This document shows, piece by piece, positions 1 to 5,334 of a stretch of 5,362 bases of DNA. The stretch's first letter is position 1. Each line of letters starts with the position of its first letter. The stretch spans positions 1 through 5,362 of the forward strand of contig JBBIIE010000224.1 in NCBI GenBank assembly GCA_037446605.1, written 5' to 3'. A program made the position numbers and the translations under genes. This stretch comes from JANXAZ01 sp037446605 (lineage in GTDB: Bacteria; Pseudomonadota; Alphaproteobacteria; Geminicoccales; Geminicoccaceae). The notes under the pieces are model-generated. The model was given only the letters and a program-made list of their open reading frames with translations. It was not told the origin of the DNA and did not search any database.

Positions 1-20
1 GGGGCGGCGCGCCAGGGGGC

Positions 21-248
21 TCAGCGCAGGACGCAGGTCCACTCGGCGTCGGCGCGGCGGGCGGCGGCGCGCTCCGCCTCCTCGGCCGCCGCGAGCGGTC
101 CGGCGCCGGCCATGCCGAGCCGCTTCAGATAGTGCTCGACCGCCTCGTCGATGAGCCGCTCCTCGGGGCAGCGGAAGTTCGCCGCCACCCGTTCGAGGGC
201 CTCGCGGTGCCGGCGGGCGAGGGTCGTGGGCACGCGCGGATCGGGCAT
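21..248 (-). CDS. small probable ribbon-helix-helix protein (hypothetical)
   Basis: A 75-residue protein with an ATG start; a GGAG ribosome-binding motif lies 8 nt upstream of the ATG on the minus strand. Residues about 5-44 look like a ribbon-helix-helix (CopG/Arc/MetJ-type) fold: a short N-terminal strand (RVPTTLARRH), a first helix (about residues 14-23), a turn (NFRCPEE) and a second helix ending EAVEHYLKRLG, which resembles the usual 'eliREAleeyL' helix. The remaining residues, about 45-75, are an Ala/Glu/Arg-rich probable helix with no recognised domain. Such proteins usually bind DNA as dimers, as autorepressors or antitoxins. No toxin gene is visible, although one could lie just beyond the left edge, 20 bases past the stop. 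The gene follows msrB on the same strand after an 87-nt gap, so co-transcription is possible. The fold call is by pattern only and could be wrong; that it is a real gene is likely from its start signal and sensible composition. Confidence 0.55.
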   Translation of the reverse strand: MPDPRVPTTLARRHREALERVAANFRCPEERLIDEAVEHYLKRLGMAGAGPLAAAEEAERAAARRADAEWTCVLR

Positions 249-335
249 CGCCAGGGCTCCGGGAGGCTCGGGAGGGGGACGCCGCGCATTGTCCCGGCCG
301 CGCCCGCCCCGGCCAGCCCCCCGCCCGCCCGCGCA

Positions 336-788
336 TCACCGGTTACGCAGTCGATCCGTACCAGGGTGCGCTCCGGCCGGCTCGTCGGCCGCCGCCTCGG
401 GCTCCAGCCGCAGCGCCGCCGAGTTCATGCAGTAGCGCAGCCCGGTGGGCTGCGGGCCGTCCGGGAAGACGTGGCCCAGATGCGCGTCGCAGCGCGCGCA
501 CAGCACCTCGGTGCGGCGCATGAACCAGCTCCGGTCCTCGCGGGTGGCGACCGCATCCGGGGCGATCGGCGCCCAGAAGGACGGCCAGCCGGTGCCGCTG
601 TCGTACTTGGTCGTGCTGGAGAAGAGCGGCTGGCCGCAGCACACGCAGCGATAGGTGCCGGGCGTCCTGGTGTTCCAGTAGCGCCCGGTGAAGGCCCGCT
701 CGGTGCCGTGCTCGCGGGTCACGTGGTACTCCTCCGGCGAGAGCTGCCTGCGCCACTCCGCCTCGCTCCTGACCAGCTTCCCGGCCAT
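336..788 (-). CDS. msrB: peptide-methionine (R)-S-oxide reductase MsrB
   Basis: A 150-residue, single-domain MsrB that reduces the R epimer of methionine sulfoxide in oxidised proteins, normally with thioredoxin as reductant. No signal peptide is visible, so it should be cytoplasmic. Family motifs appear in order: the zinc ligands C48/C51 (YRCVCCGQPLF) and C97/C100 (LCARCDAHLGHVF), the GWPSFW core (68-72), and the catalytic cysteine C120 in RYCMNSAAL. The position before GWPSF, which holds the resolving cysteine in E. coli-type MsrB, is Thr66 (SGTGWPSF), so recycling must use another thiol or thioredoxin directly. The last 20 or so residues (about 130-150) run past the conserved core and look disordered. 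The ATG is preceded by GAGG about 5 nt upstream, and no better start is present. The gene is divergent from hcxB; the small gene at 21-248 follows it. Length and motifs make the family assignment secure. Confidence 0.96.
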   Translation of the reverse strand: MAGKLVRSEAEWRRQLSPEEYHVTREHGTERAFTGRYWNTRTPGTYRCVCCGQPLFSSTTKYDSGTGWPSFWAPIAPDAVATREDRSWFMRRTEVLCARCDAHLGHVFPDGPQPTGLRYCMNSAALRLEPEAAADEPAGAHPGTDRLRNR

Positions 789-967
789 CGCTGCCTCGCT
801 CGTCCGTGCCCGCGGCTGAGATGGGCGGCGGGGGTGGCGCCGCCAAGCCGGCCGCGCGCCGATGTGACGCGGCGCGCGGCGCGGCGCTGCCCGGCGTCGC
901 GGCGGATTGGGGAGGCCCGCCCGGCCGTGCTAGCTGGTCCCGTCCGCCACCGACCGGGACGCCGCCG
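789..967. promoter_or_regulatory. divergent intergenic region between msrB and hcxB
   Basis: These 179 bases separate the start codons of msrB (leftward) and the hydroxyacid dehydrogenase (rightward), so promoters for both units should lie here. No consensus sigma70 promoter is convincing. The only relatively AT-containing spots are around 904-912 (GGATTGGGG) and 928-935 (TGCTAGCT); TTGGGG at 907-912 and GCTAGC at 929-934 are 16 nt apart and would make a weak rightward -35/-10 pair. An 11-bp inverted repeat at 851-880 lies near the middle. GTG (806) and ATG (821) codons in the hcxB frame are present, but the family alignment begins at 968. The regulatory role is inferred from position only. 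Confidence 0.4.
851..880. repeat. 11-bp perfect inverted repeat with 8-nt spacer
   Basis: GCCGCGCGCCG (851-861) and its exact reverse complement CGGCGCGCGGC (870-880) flank the spacer ATGTGACG. The repeat lies in the divergent msrB-hcxB intergenic region, about 63 nt upstream of the msrB start and 88 nt upstream of the hcxB start. It could be a dimeric regulator's operator or a stable RNA hairpin in a leader. There is no T tract, so it is not a standard intrinsic terminator. The arms are pure G/C, so chance occurrence in this composition is a real possibility. Confidence 0.55.
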
Positions 968-2044
968 ATGCAGCCGATCGCCGCCCCCCGCCTGCGCGCG
1001 CTCGCCCATGCGATCGCCCGCGCCTGGGGCAGCGAGGAGGCCGAGGCGGCGATCGTCGCCGACCATCTGGTCGACGCCAACCTGGCCGGCCACGACAGCC
1101 ACGGTGTCGGCATGCTGCCCACATATGTGCGGGTGTTCCGCCAGGGCTGCCTCGTGCCGAACCAGGAGCTGCGCACGGTCGCCGATGCCGGCGCGGTCCT
1201 GGTCCTGGATGCCGGCCGCGGGGTCGGCCAGCGGATGGCCCGGGAGGCGGTCGCGCGCGGCATCGAGCGGGCCCGGGCGCTGGGTGCGGCCGTGGTCGCG
1301 CTGCGCAGCTCCTGCCACATCGGCCGGATCGGCGCCTGTGGCGAGCAGGCGGCGGCGGCCGGGATGGTGGCGATCCACTGGGTCAACGTCGCCGACCACG
1401 ATCCGATCGTGGCGCCGTTCGGCGCGGCCGAGGCCAGGCTCGGCACCAACCCGTTCTGCGTCGCGGTGCCGGGCGGGCCGGAGGGCGCCCCGGCCGTGCT
1501 GCTCGACATGGCGACCTCGACGATCGCCTTCGGCAAGGCGCGGGTGGCGCGCAACAAGGGGCTGCCGGTGCCCGAGGGCACGCTCATCGACCGCGACGGC
1601 CGGCCGACCATCGATCCCGTGCCGATGGTCGACCGTTTCGAGGGGGCGCTGACCGCGTTCGGGCTGCACAAGGGCTCGGGGCTCGCCATCCTGTGCGAAC
1701 TCCTCGGTGCGGCGCTGACCGGCGGGCAGACCATCGCCGAGCCGATGCGCCACGCGGTCGTCAACAGCATGCTCTCGATCCTGATCGACCCCGGGCACCT
1801 GCGGCCGCCGGCCGAGGCGCGCGCCGCGGTCCAGGCGGTGACGGAGTGGATCCGCGCCGCCCGGCCGGCGCCCGGCGTCGAGCGGGTGCTGCTGCCGGGC
1901 GAGCCCGAGCGGGCGAGCCGGGCGCGGCGCTCGGTCGAGGGCGTGCCGCTCGACCCGCGCACGCTCGCGGACATCCTCGATGCCGGGGCCGCGCTCGGGC
2001 TCGACCGGGCGGCCCTCGCCGGGCTGGTCGGGGAGCGGGGGTGA
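968..2044 (+). CDS. hcxB: NAD(P)-dependent 2-hydroxycarboxylate dehydrogenase (LDH2/MDH2 family, HcxB/YbiC-like)
   Basis: A 358-residue member of the type-2 malate/L-lactate dehydrogenase family, which interconverts 2-oxoacids and 2-hydroxyacids with NAD(P)(H). It resembles E. coli HcxB (YbiC, about 361 residues) along its length: GSEEAEA and ADHLVDANLAGHDSHG (31-46), SSCHIGRIG (114-122), RLGTNPFCV (157-165), ATSTIAFGKARVARNKG (182-198), HKGSGLAILCELLG (234-247), LLPGEPE (308-314) and GVPLDP (325-330). His45 in the SHG motif matches the general acid/base His44 of the relative YiaK; the HKG motif is also shared. The ATG at 968 is chosen because the family N-terminus begins there; GGGA 8 nt upstream is a weak ribosome-binding site, and upstream in-frame starts would add 49-54 low-complexity residues. 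Its TGA shares one base with the ATG of the next gene, so the two are probably translationally coupled. The exact substrate (2-oxoglutarate, phenylpyruvate, malate, lactate or another 2-oxoacid) cannot be read from sequence. Confidence 0.92.
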   Translation: MQPIAAPRLRALAHAIARAWGSEEAEAAIVADHLVDANLAGHDSHGVGMLPTYVRVFRQGCLVPNQELRTVADAGAVLVLDAGRGVGQRMAREAVARGIERARALGAAVVALRSSCHIGRIGACGEQAAAAGMVAIHWVNVADHDPIVAPFGAAEARLGTNPFCVAVPGGPEGAPAVLLDMATSTIAFGKARVARNKGLPVPEGTLIDRDGRPTIDPVPMVDRFEGALTAFGLHKGSGLAILCELLGAALTGGQTIAEPMRHAVVNSMLSILIDPGHLRPPAEARAAVQAVTEWIRAARPAPGVERVLLPGEPERASRARRSVEGVPLDPRTLADILDAGAALGLDRAALAGLVGERG

Positions 2045-2046
2045 TG
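2031..2046 (+). promoter_or_regulatory. ribosome-binding site and TGATG coupling junction for lhgO
   Basis: GGGAG at 2031-2035 lies 8 nt before the ATG at 2044-2046, inside the last codons of hcxB. The hcxB stop TGA (2042-2044) overlaps that ATG by one base. An in-frame GTG at 2041-2043 is a possible alternative start that adds one residue, but the spacing and the N-terminus MERVDAVVVGAG favour the ATG. This arrangement normally means reinitiation and roughly matched expression of the two genes. Confidence 0.75.
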
Positions 2047-3171
2047 GAGCGGGTCGATGCGGTCGTGGTCGGCGCCGGCGTGGTCGGCCTCGCCGTCGCC
2101 CGCCGGCTGGCGCTCGCCGGGCGCGAGGTGATCGTCCTCGAGAAGGAGGCCGCGATCGGCACCGAGACCTCCTCGCGCAACAGCGAGGTGATCCACGCCG
2201 GGATCTACTATCCCAGGGGCAGCCTCAAGGCGCGCACCTGCATCGAGGGCAAGCAGTGGCTCTACCGCTACTGCGCCGCCAAGGGCGTGCCGCACCGCCG
2301 CTGCGGCAAGCTGATCGTCGCCACCGCCCCCGGCCAGGAGGCGGCGCTCGAGCGGATCCGGGCCAATGCCGCGGCGCTCGGCATGCCCGACCTCGAGCCC
2401 TGGGAGGCGGCCCGCGCGATGGCGCTCGAGCCGGCGCTGCGCTGCACGGCGGCGCTCTGGTCGCCCACCACCGGCATCGTCGACAGCCACGCGCTGATGC
2501 TCGCCTACCAGGGCGACGCCGAGGACCACGGCGCCATGATCGCCTTCAACAGCCCGCTCGAGGGGGCGCGGGCGACCGAAGACGGCCTCGAGCTCGCGGT
2601 CGGCGGCGCCGAGCCGATGCGGCTTTCGGCGCGGATCCTCGTCAACGCCGCCGGGCTCCGGGCGCCGCAACTGGCGCGGCGGATCGAGGGGCTCGATCCG
2701 GCGCTCGTGCCGCGCGGCTGGCTGTGCAAGGGCAACTACTACACGCTCTCCGGCCGCTCGCCCTTCTCGCGGCTGATCTACCCGGTCCCCGAGCAGGCCG
2801 GGCTCGGCGTGCACGTCACCATCGATCTCGGCGGCCAGTGCCGGTTCGGGCCCGACGTGGAGTGGGTCGAGGCGATCGACTACGACGTCGATCCGCGGCG
2901 CGCCGAGCTGTTCTACGCGGAAGTGCGCAAGTACTGGCCCGAGCTCCCCGACGGCGCGCTCGAGCCGGGCTATGCCGGGATCCGCCCGAAGCTCGTGCCG
3001 GCCGGGGCACCGGCGGCCGACTTCCTGGTGCAGGGCCCGGCCGCGCACGGCGTGCCCGGGCTCGTCAACCTGCTCGGCATCGAGAGCCCCGGGCTCACCG
3101 CCTCCTGGCCCCTGGCCGAGTGCGTGGCGGCCGAGCTCGGCCTGCCGCCGCTCGGGGAGGACCTCCCCTAG
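2044..3171 (+). CDS. lhgO: FAD-dependent L-2-hydroxyglutarate oxidase/dehydrogenase (LhgO/L2HGDH-like)
   Basis: A 375-residue DAO-superfamily flavoprotein. The N-terminal dinucleotide-binding fold has GAGVVG (10-15) and the ribose-binding acidic residue E33 at the end of the second strand (VIVLEKE). The L-2-hydroxyglutarate oxidase signature follows: TSSRNSEVIHAGIYYPRGSL (42-61), where LhgO proteins typically have 'SGRNSGVIHAGIYY'. Further family blocks are CGKLIVA (87-93), GIVDSHAL (144-151), LVNAAGLRAP (199-208), CKGNYY (228-233), LGVHVTIDLGG (254-264), RFGPD (267-271), GIRPKL (312-317) and the C-terminal flavin/substrate motif GIESPGLTAS (345-354). The expected reaction is L-2-hydroxyglutarate to 2-oxoglutarate, with electrons passed to quinone or oxygen. 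No signal peptide or clear membrane segment is seen, so any membrane association would be peripheral. It is somewhat shorter than E. coli LhgO but has both ends of the fold. It is coupled to hcxB upstream and convergent with the glycosyltransferase. Another 2-hydroxyacid substrate is possible. Confidence 0.9.
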   Translation: MERVDAVVVGAGVVGLAVARRLALAGREVIVLEKEAAIGTETSSRNSEVIHAGIYYPRGSLKARTCIEGKQWLYRYCAAKGVPHRRCGKLIVATAPGQEAALERIRANAAALGMPDLEPWEAARAMALEPALRCTAALWSPTTGIVDSHALMLAYQGDAEDHGAMIAFNSPLEGARATEDGLELAVGGAEPMRLSARILVNAAGLRAPQLARRIEGLDPALVPRGWLCKGNYYTLSGRSPFSRLIYPVPEQAGLGVHVTIDLGGQCRFGPDVEWVEAIDYDVDPRRAELFYAEVRKYWPELPDGALEPGYAGIRPKLVPAGAPAADFLVQGPAAHGVPGLVNLLGIESPGLTASWPLAECVAAELGLPPLGEDLP

Positions 3172-3174
3172 GGG
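3154..3174. repeat. overlapping palindromes at the convergent gene ends
   Basis: Two dyads share an arm at the lhgO/glycosyltransferase junction. GGGGAGG (3154-3160), one base, then CCTCCCC (3162-3168) forms a 7-bp inverted repeat; CCCCTAGGGG (3165-3174) is a perfect 10-bp palindrome. The CCCC at 3165-3168 can pair with either side, so the two structures are mutually exclusive in RNA. The CTAG centre (3168-3171) carries the TAG stop of both convergent genes. A role as a bidirectional transcription-end element is possible, but no U tract follows on either strand. Confidence 0.45.
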
Positions 3175-4061
3175 CGGCCGACGCCCACCCGTCGGGCCAG
3201 CCAGCCGCCCGCCGCCGCCGCCGCGGCCCCGGCGGCGATGACCAGCTCGTTCGGGCGCATCAGCCGCGCCAGCAGAAGCTCGCCGAGGTCGGTCCGGGTG
3301 ACCAGGTGTTTGAGCTTGCGGATCCGCTTGCGGCGCTTCTTCTCGGCCATGTGGTCGCTGCCGCGCGCCGCCTGGGTGGCGAGCATCGGGAAGAAGGCGA
3401 AGGCCTGCGGCAGGCGTGCGTAGCTGGCGTCGATCCCGCCGCCGGCGATCTGCTCGCGATCGCGGTCGACCTTGGAGAACGGGTTGTCGGCGAGCCAGGC
3501 GAGGAGCCGCGGGCTCGCCACGTAGGCGTGCGCGCAGGCCGAGGAGGTGCGCAGCAGGTTGGGCCGCTCGAAGCGCGCCCGAAGCGGCCAGTGGCCGAGG
3601 AAGAAGATCGTCCAGTCGACCGGCAGATGGCTCATGGCGCGGGCCACCGCCGTCACCGTGCGCGGCCCGACCCAGGGGGCGAAGGCGACGTCGTCCTCGA
3701 GGATCAGCACGGTCCGCGCACCCGCGCGCTGCGCGTGGCGGGCGACCGCGCGGTGCGACTCCCAGATCCCCTCGATGACCCGCGAGGGGTGCCGGTGCGG
3801 GCGGTAGAACAGCGTCCGCCGGCAGAGGCCCACGCGGTGCAGCTCGGCGGCCGCGCGCGCCGCGCGGTCCTCGCGGTCGATCAGCGAGATGCAGTAGGCG
3901 CGGTCGAGGAACGACCAGTCCGGGCCGGGGACTCCGGCGCCGGCACAGCTCGGGCAGCCCGGGTCGACCGGGCAGGGATGGAACGCGCCGGCGGCAGCGC
4001 TGCCGGCGACCGGATCGCCGGCCGCACCGTCCGTCCGGACCGGGGCCTCCGCCACGCCCAA
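3168..4061 (-). CDS. family-25-like glycosyltransferase (LPS-type) with N- and C-terminal extensions
   Basis: A 297-residue protein whose core (about 55-240) matches LPS-type glycosyltransferase family 25: DRAYCISLIDREDR (53-66), a sugar-nucleotide region with HPSRVIEGIWESHRAVARHA (91-110), the acidic metal-binding motif VLILEDDVAF (118-127, with E122/D123/D124), AHAYVASPRLLAWL (177-190), and GGGIDASYARL...ATQAARGSDH (207-237). Such enzymes add sugars to lipooligosaccharide or other acceptors in the cytoplasm. Before the core lie about 50 extra residues, including a Cys cluster (C30, C36, C39). After it come a strongly basic stretch (KKRRKRIRKLK, 241-251) and an Ala-rich hydrophobic segment (about 273-289) followed by RR, which could tether the protein to the membrane. 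The start is TTG, chosen because AGGGGG lies 9 nt upstream and no ATG is available between the preceding stop and the core; GTG two codons later is the alternative. It follows the acyltransferase in the same frame after 63 nt. Donor and acceptor are unknown. Confidence 0.8.
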   Translation of the reverse strand: MGVAEAPVRTDGAAGDPVAGSAAAGAFHPCPVDPGCPSCAGAGVPGPDWSFLDRAYCISLIDREDRAARAAAELHRVGLCRRTLFYRPHRHPSRVIEGIWESHRAVARHAQRAGARTVLILEDDVAFAPWVGPRTVTAVARAMSHLPVDWTIFFLGHWPLRARFERPNLLRTSSACAHAYVASPRLLAWLADNPFSKVDRDREQIAGGGIDASYARLPQAFAFFPMLATQAARGSDHMAEKKRRKRIRKLKHLVTRTDLGELLLARLMRPNELVIAAGAAAAAAGGWLARRVGVGRP

Positions 4062-4070
4062 CTCGCCGTT

Positions 4071-4076
4071 CCCCCT
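4071..4076 (-). promoter_or_regulatory. ribosome-binding site supporting the TTG start of the glycosyltransferase
   Basis: On the minus strand AGGGGG lies 9 nt before the TTG at 4061. The frame is open back to the acyltransferase TAG at 4125-4127 and contains no ATG or GTG in between, so this purine run is the main reason to place translation initiation here. Confidence 0.45.
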
Positions 4077-4124
4077 ACCCGCCCGTCGCGCGGCGCCCCG
4101 CCGGCGCGGCGTCGAGGGGCAGAG

Positions 4125-5135
4125 CTAGGCGGCGCGGCCGTCCGCATCAAGGGCGGCCGGCCCGGCGCGTCCACCGGACCCGCCCAGGAGGCGGGGGTTG
4201 CGGGCGAGCTTGCCTCGCCACTTGGCCTTGCCGGGATCGGGCCAGCGCCGCTTGATGCACAGCCACTCGTCGGGCCGCTCGGCGATCCAGGCCTCGAACA
4301 GCCGGTAGAGCCGCTGCATCATGTCGCGGGCGACCGCGCGCGGCTCGCCCAGGCCGCGGTCGGGGGCGAGCGGCGGCTCGATGGTGAGGCGGAAGCGGGC
4401 GCCACCGAGCCGCTCGACCCGGGCCGGCACGAACGGCAGGTCGAGGCGGAGCGCGAGCAGGGCCGGGGCGATCGGCACCGGCGCCGGGCGGCCGAAGAAG
4501 GTGACCGCATCGGCCACGTCGTGGCGCTGGTCGAGCAGGAGGCCGAGCGTGCGGCCGGCGCGCAGCTCGGCGAGGAGCGCGTGCACGCCGTCGTCCTTGG
4601 CGAGGAAGCGGCAGCCGAGGGCCGCGCGACGGCGCTCCAGCAGCTCCTGGATCAAGGGGTTGGCGCGCGGCGCGTGGACCACGGTCATGGGCACGCCGGC
4701 GCGCGCCGCCACCGCCGCCGGCAGCTCCCAGTTGGCGAGGTGGCCGGCCACCAGGAGCGCCGGCCGGCCGGATGCCGCGCGCGCCAGGCCGAACCGGTCG
4801 ACCAGCTCGACCCGGCCCGGCTCCTCGGCCAGGCGGGCGAGGTGCGGGTACTCGCCGACCACCCGGCCGAACTGCCGCCAGCTCGCCCGGGCGAGCCGGG
4901 TGAGCTCGTCGCGGCCGAGCCCGGGCGCCACCGTGGCGAGGTTGGCGAGCACCATGCGCTGCTTGCGGCTCCACGGCCCGAGTGCGGCGAACAGGCGGCC
5001 GCAGAGCTCGCCGGCGCGGTCCGGGCCGAGCCGCTCGGCGAGCGCCCACAGCCCGGCCAGGGTGCCCGCCTCGGCCGCCCGGGCGAGCCGGCGCAGGGGC
5101 CCGGGCGGAGCGGGCGGCGGGACGGGTTCGGCCAT
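4125..5135 (-). CDS. lysophospholipid/lipid A acyltransferase (LpxL/HtrB superfamily)
   Basis: A 336-residue protein of the bacterial lipid A biosynthesis acyltransferase family, which transfers acyl chains from acyl-ACP to lipid A precursors or related lipids at the inner face of the inner membrane. Motifs in order: the RKQRMVLANL block (57-66); the catalytic HX4E motif in AGHLANWELP (130-139, H132 and E137; 'GHFLNWE' type in LpxL); LLLDQRHD (200-206, D202/Q203); VTFFGRPAPVP (211-221); and the C-terminal RPDEWLCIKRRW (287-298), comparable to the family's 'RPEQWLW..RRW'. The N-terminal hydrophobic anchor common in LpxL is weak (about 24-36, TLAGLWALAERLG). The last 30 or so residues (about 305-336) are Gly/Ala/Arg-rich and not conserved. 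The ATG at 5135 is the only reasonable start; GGAG is 15 nt upstream, further than ideal. The glycosyltransferase follows in the same frame. Whether the acceptor is lipid A, a phospholipid or a glycolipid cannot be decided from sequence, so no lpx symbol is given. Confidence 0.92.
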   Translation of the reverse strand: MAEPVPPPAPPGPLRRLARAAEAGTLAGLWALAERLGPDRAGELCGRLFAALGPWSRKQRMVLANLATVAPGLGRDELTRLARASWRQFGRVVGEYPHLARLAEEPGRVELVDRFGLARAASGRPALLVAGHLANWELPAAVAARAGVPMTVVHAPRANPLIQELLERRRAALGCRFLAKDDGVHALLAELRAGRTLGLLLDQRHDVADAVTFFGRPAPVPIAPALLALRLDLPFVPARVERLGGARFRLTIEPPLAPDRGLGEPRAVARDMMQRLYRLFEAWIAERPDEWLCIKRRWPDPGKAKWRGKLARNPRLLGGSGGRAGPAALDADGRAA

Positions 5136-5167
5136 GCGGGGCGGGCTCGGCTCCGGCGCTCGCGGCG

Positions 5168-5196
5168 AGAGACACGGCCGGGCCCCGGGCTGTCAA
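5168..5196 (-). promoter_or_regulatory. candidate sigma70-type promoter for the acyltransferase-glycosyltransferase operon
   Basis: On the minus strand a perfect TTGACA -35 hexamer (5196 to 5191) lies about 56 nt upstream of the acyltransferase ATG. With a 16-17 nt spacer the -10 would be TGTCTC or GTCTCT, a poor match to TATAAT, so the call rests on the -35 and on position. Transcription would begin near 5160, giving a leader of about 25 nt. Confidence 0.4.
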
Positions 5197-5272
5197 CCGG
5201 GCGGGCGCGTCCGGGGCGTGGCCGGGCGGTCGCAGGGCGCCTCCAAGGGGTACAGCCCGCGCCGCAATTCTG

Positions 5273-5301
5273 CTGACAGGCGTGCTGCACCGGCGTACAA
5301 G
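5273..5301 (+). promoter_or_regulatory. candidate rightward sigma70-type promoter
   Basis: CTGACA (5273-5278, five of six matches to TTGACA) is followed after exactly 17 nt by TACAAG (5296-5301, four of six matches to TATAAT). It stands in one of the least GC-dense parts of the window, points right and would start RNA near 5308. This fits a gene divergent from the acyltransferase that starts at or past the window edge. Confidence 0.5.
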
Positions 5302-5334
5302 GAACCTGCGGGTATCCTGGCGGGAATCGGATTC

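Noticed and set aside
806..967. Upstream in-frame starts (GTG 806, ATG 821) for hcxB
   Set aside because: They would add 49-54 residues of Gly/Ala/Pro-rich sequence absent from the family, and would cover the intergenic dyad; the ATG at 968 matches the family N-terminus.
132..1652. A 506-codon open frame on the plus strand across msrB and the start of hcxB
   Set aside because: It has no domain-like content and opposes msrB, whose zinc and catalytic motifs are intact.
1897..1919. Direct repeat GGGCGAGCC at 1897-1905 and 1911-1919
   Set aside because: It is a short GC-rich 9-mer in the hcxB coding sequence (LPGEPERASR), also found elsewhere in the window; no sign of a functional repeat array.
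343..3048. A 901-codon open frame on the minus strand, antisense to hcxB and most of lhgO
   Set aside because: It overlaps three genes with clear family motifs, and its translation is low-complexity Arg/Ala/Gly/Pro with no recognisable domain. Long antisense frames are expected where stop codons are rare because of extreme GC content.
4881..5091. A 16-bp palindrome GCTCGCCCGGGCGAGC (4881-4896) and a 15-mer GCCCGGGCGAGCCGG repeated at 4885-4899 and 5077-5091
   Set aside because: Both lie inside the acyltransferase coding region, and the repeat encodes the same short peptide (RLARA) twice. Biased codon use explains them.
1980..5276. A 1098-codon open frame on the plus strand through lhgO, the glycosyltransferase and the acyltransferase
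   Set aside because: Its product is an Arg/Gly/Ala-rich shadow of the true frames; both the lhgO frame and the two minus-strand genes have strong motif support.
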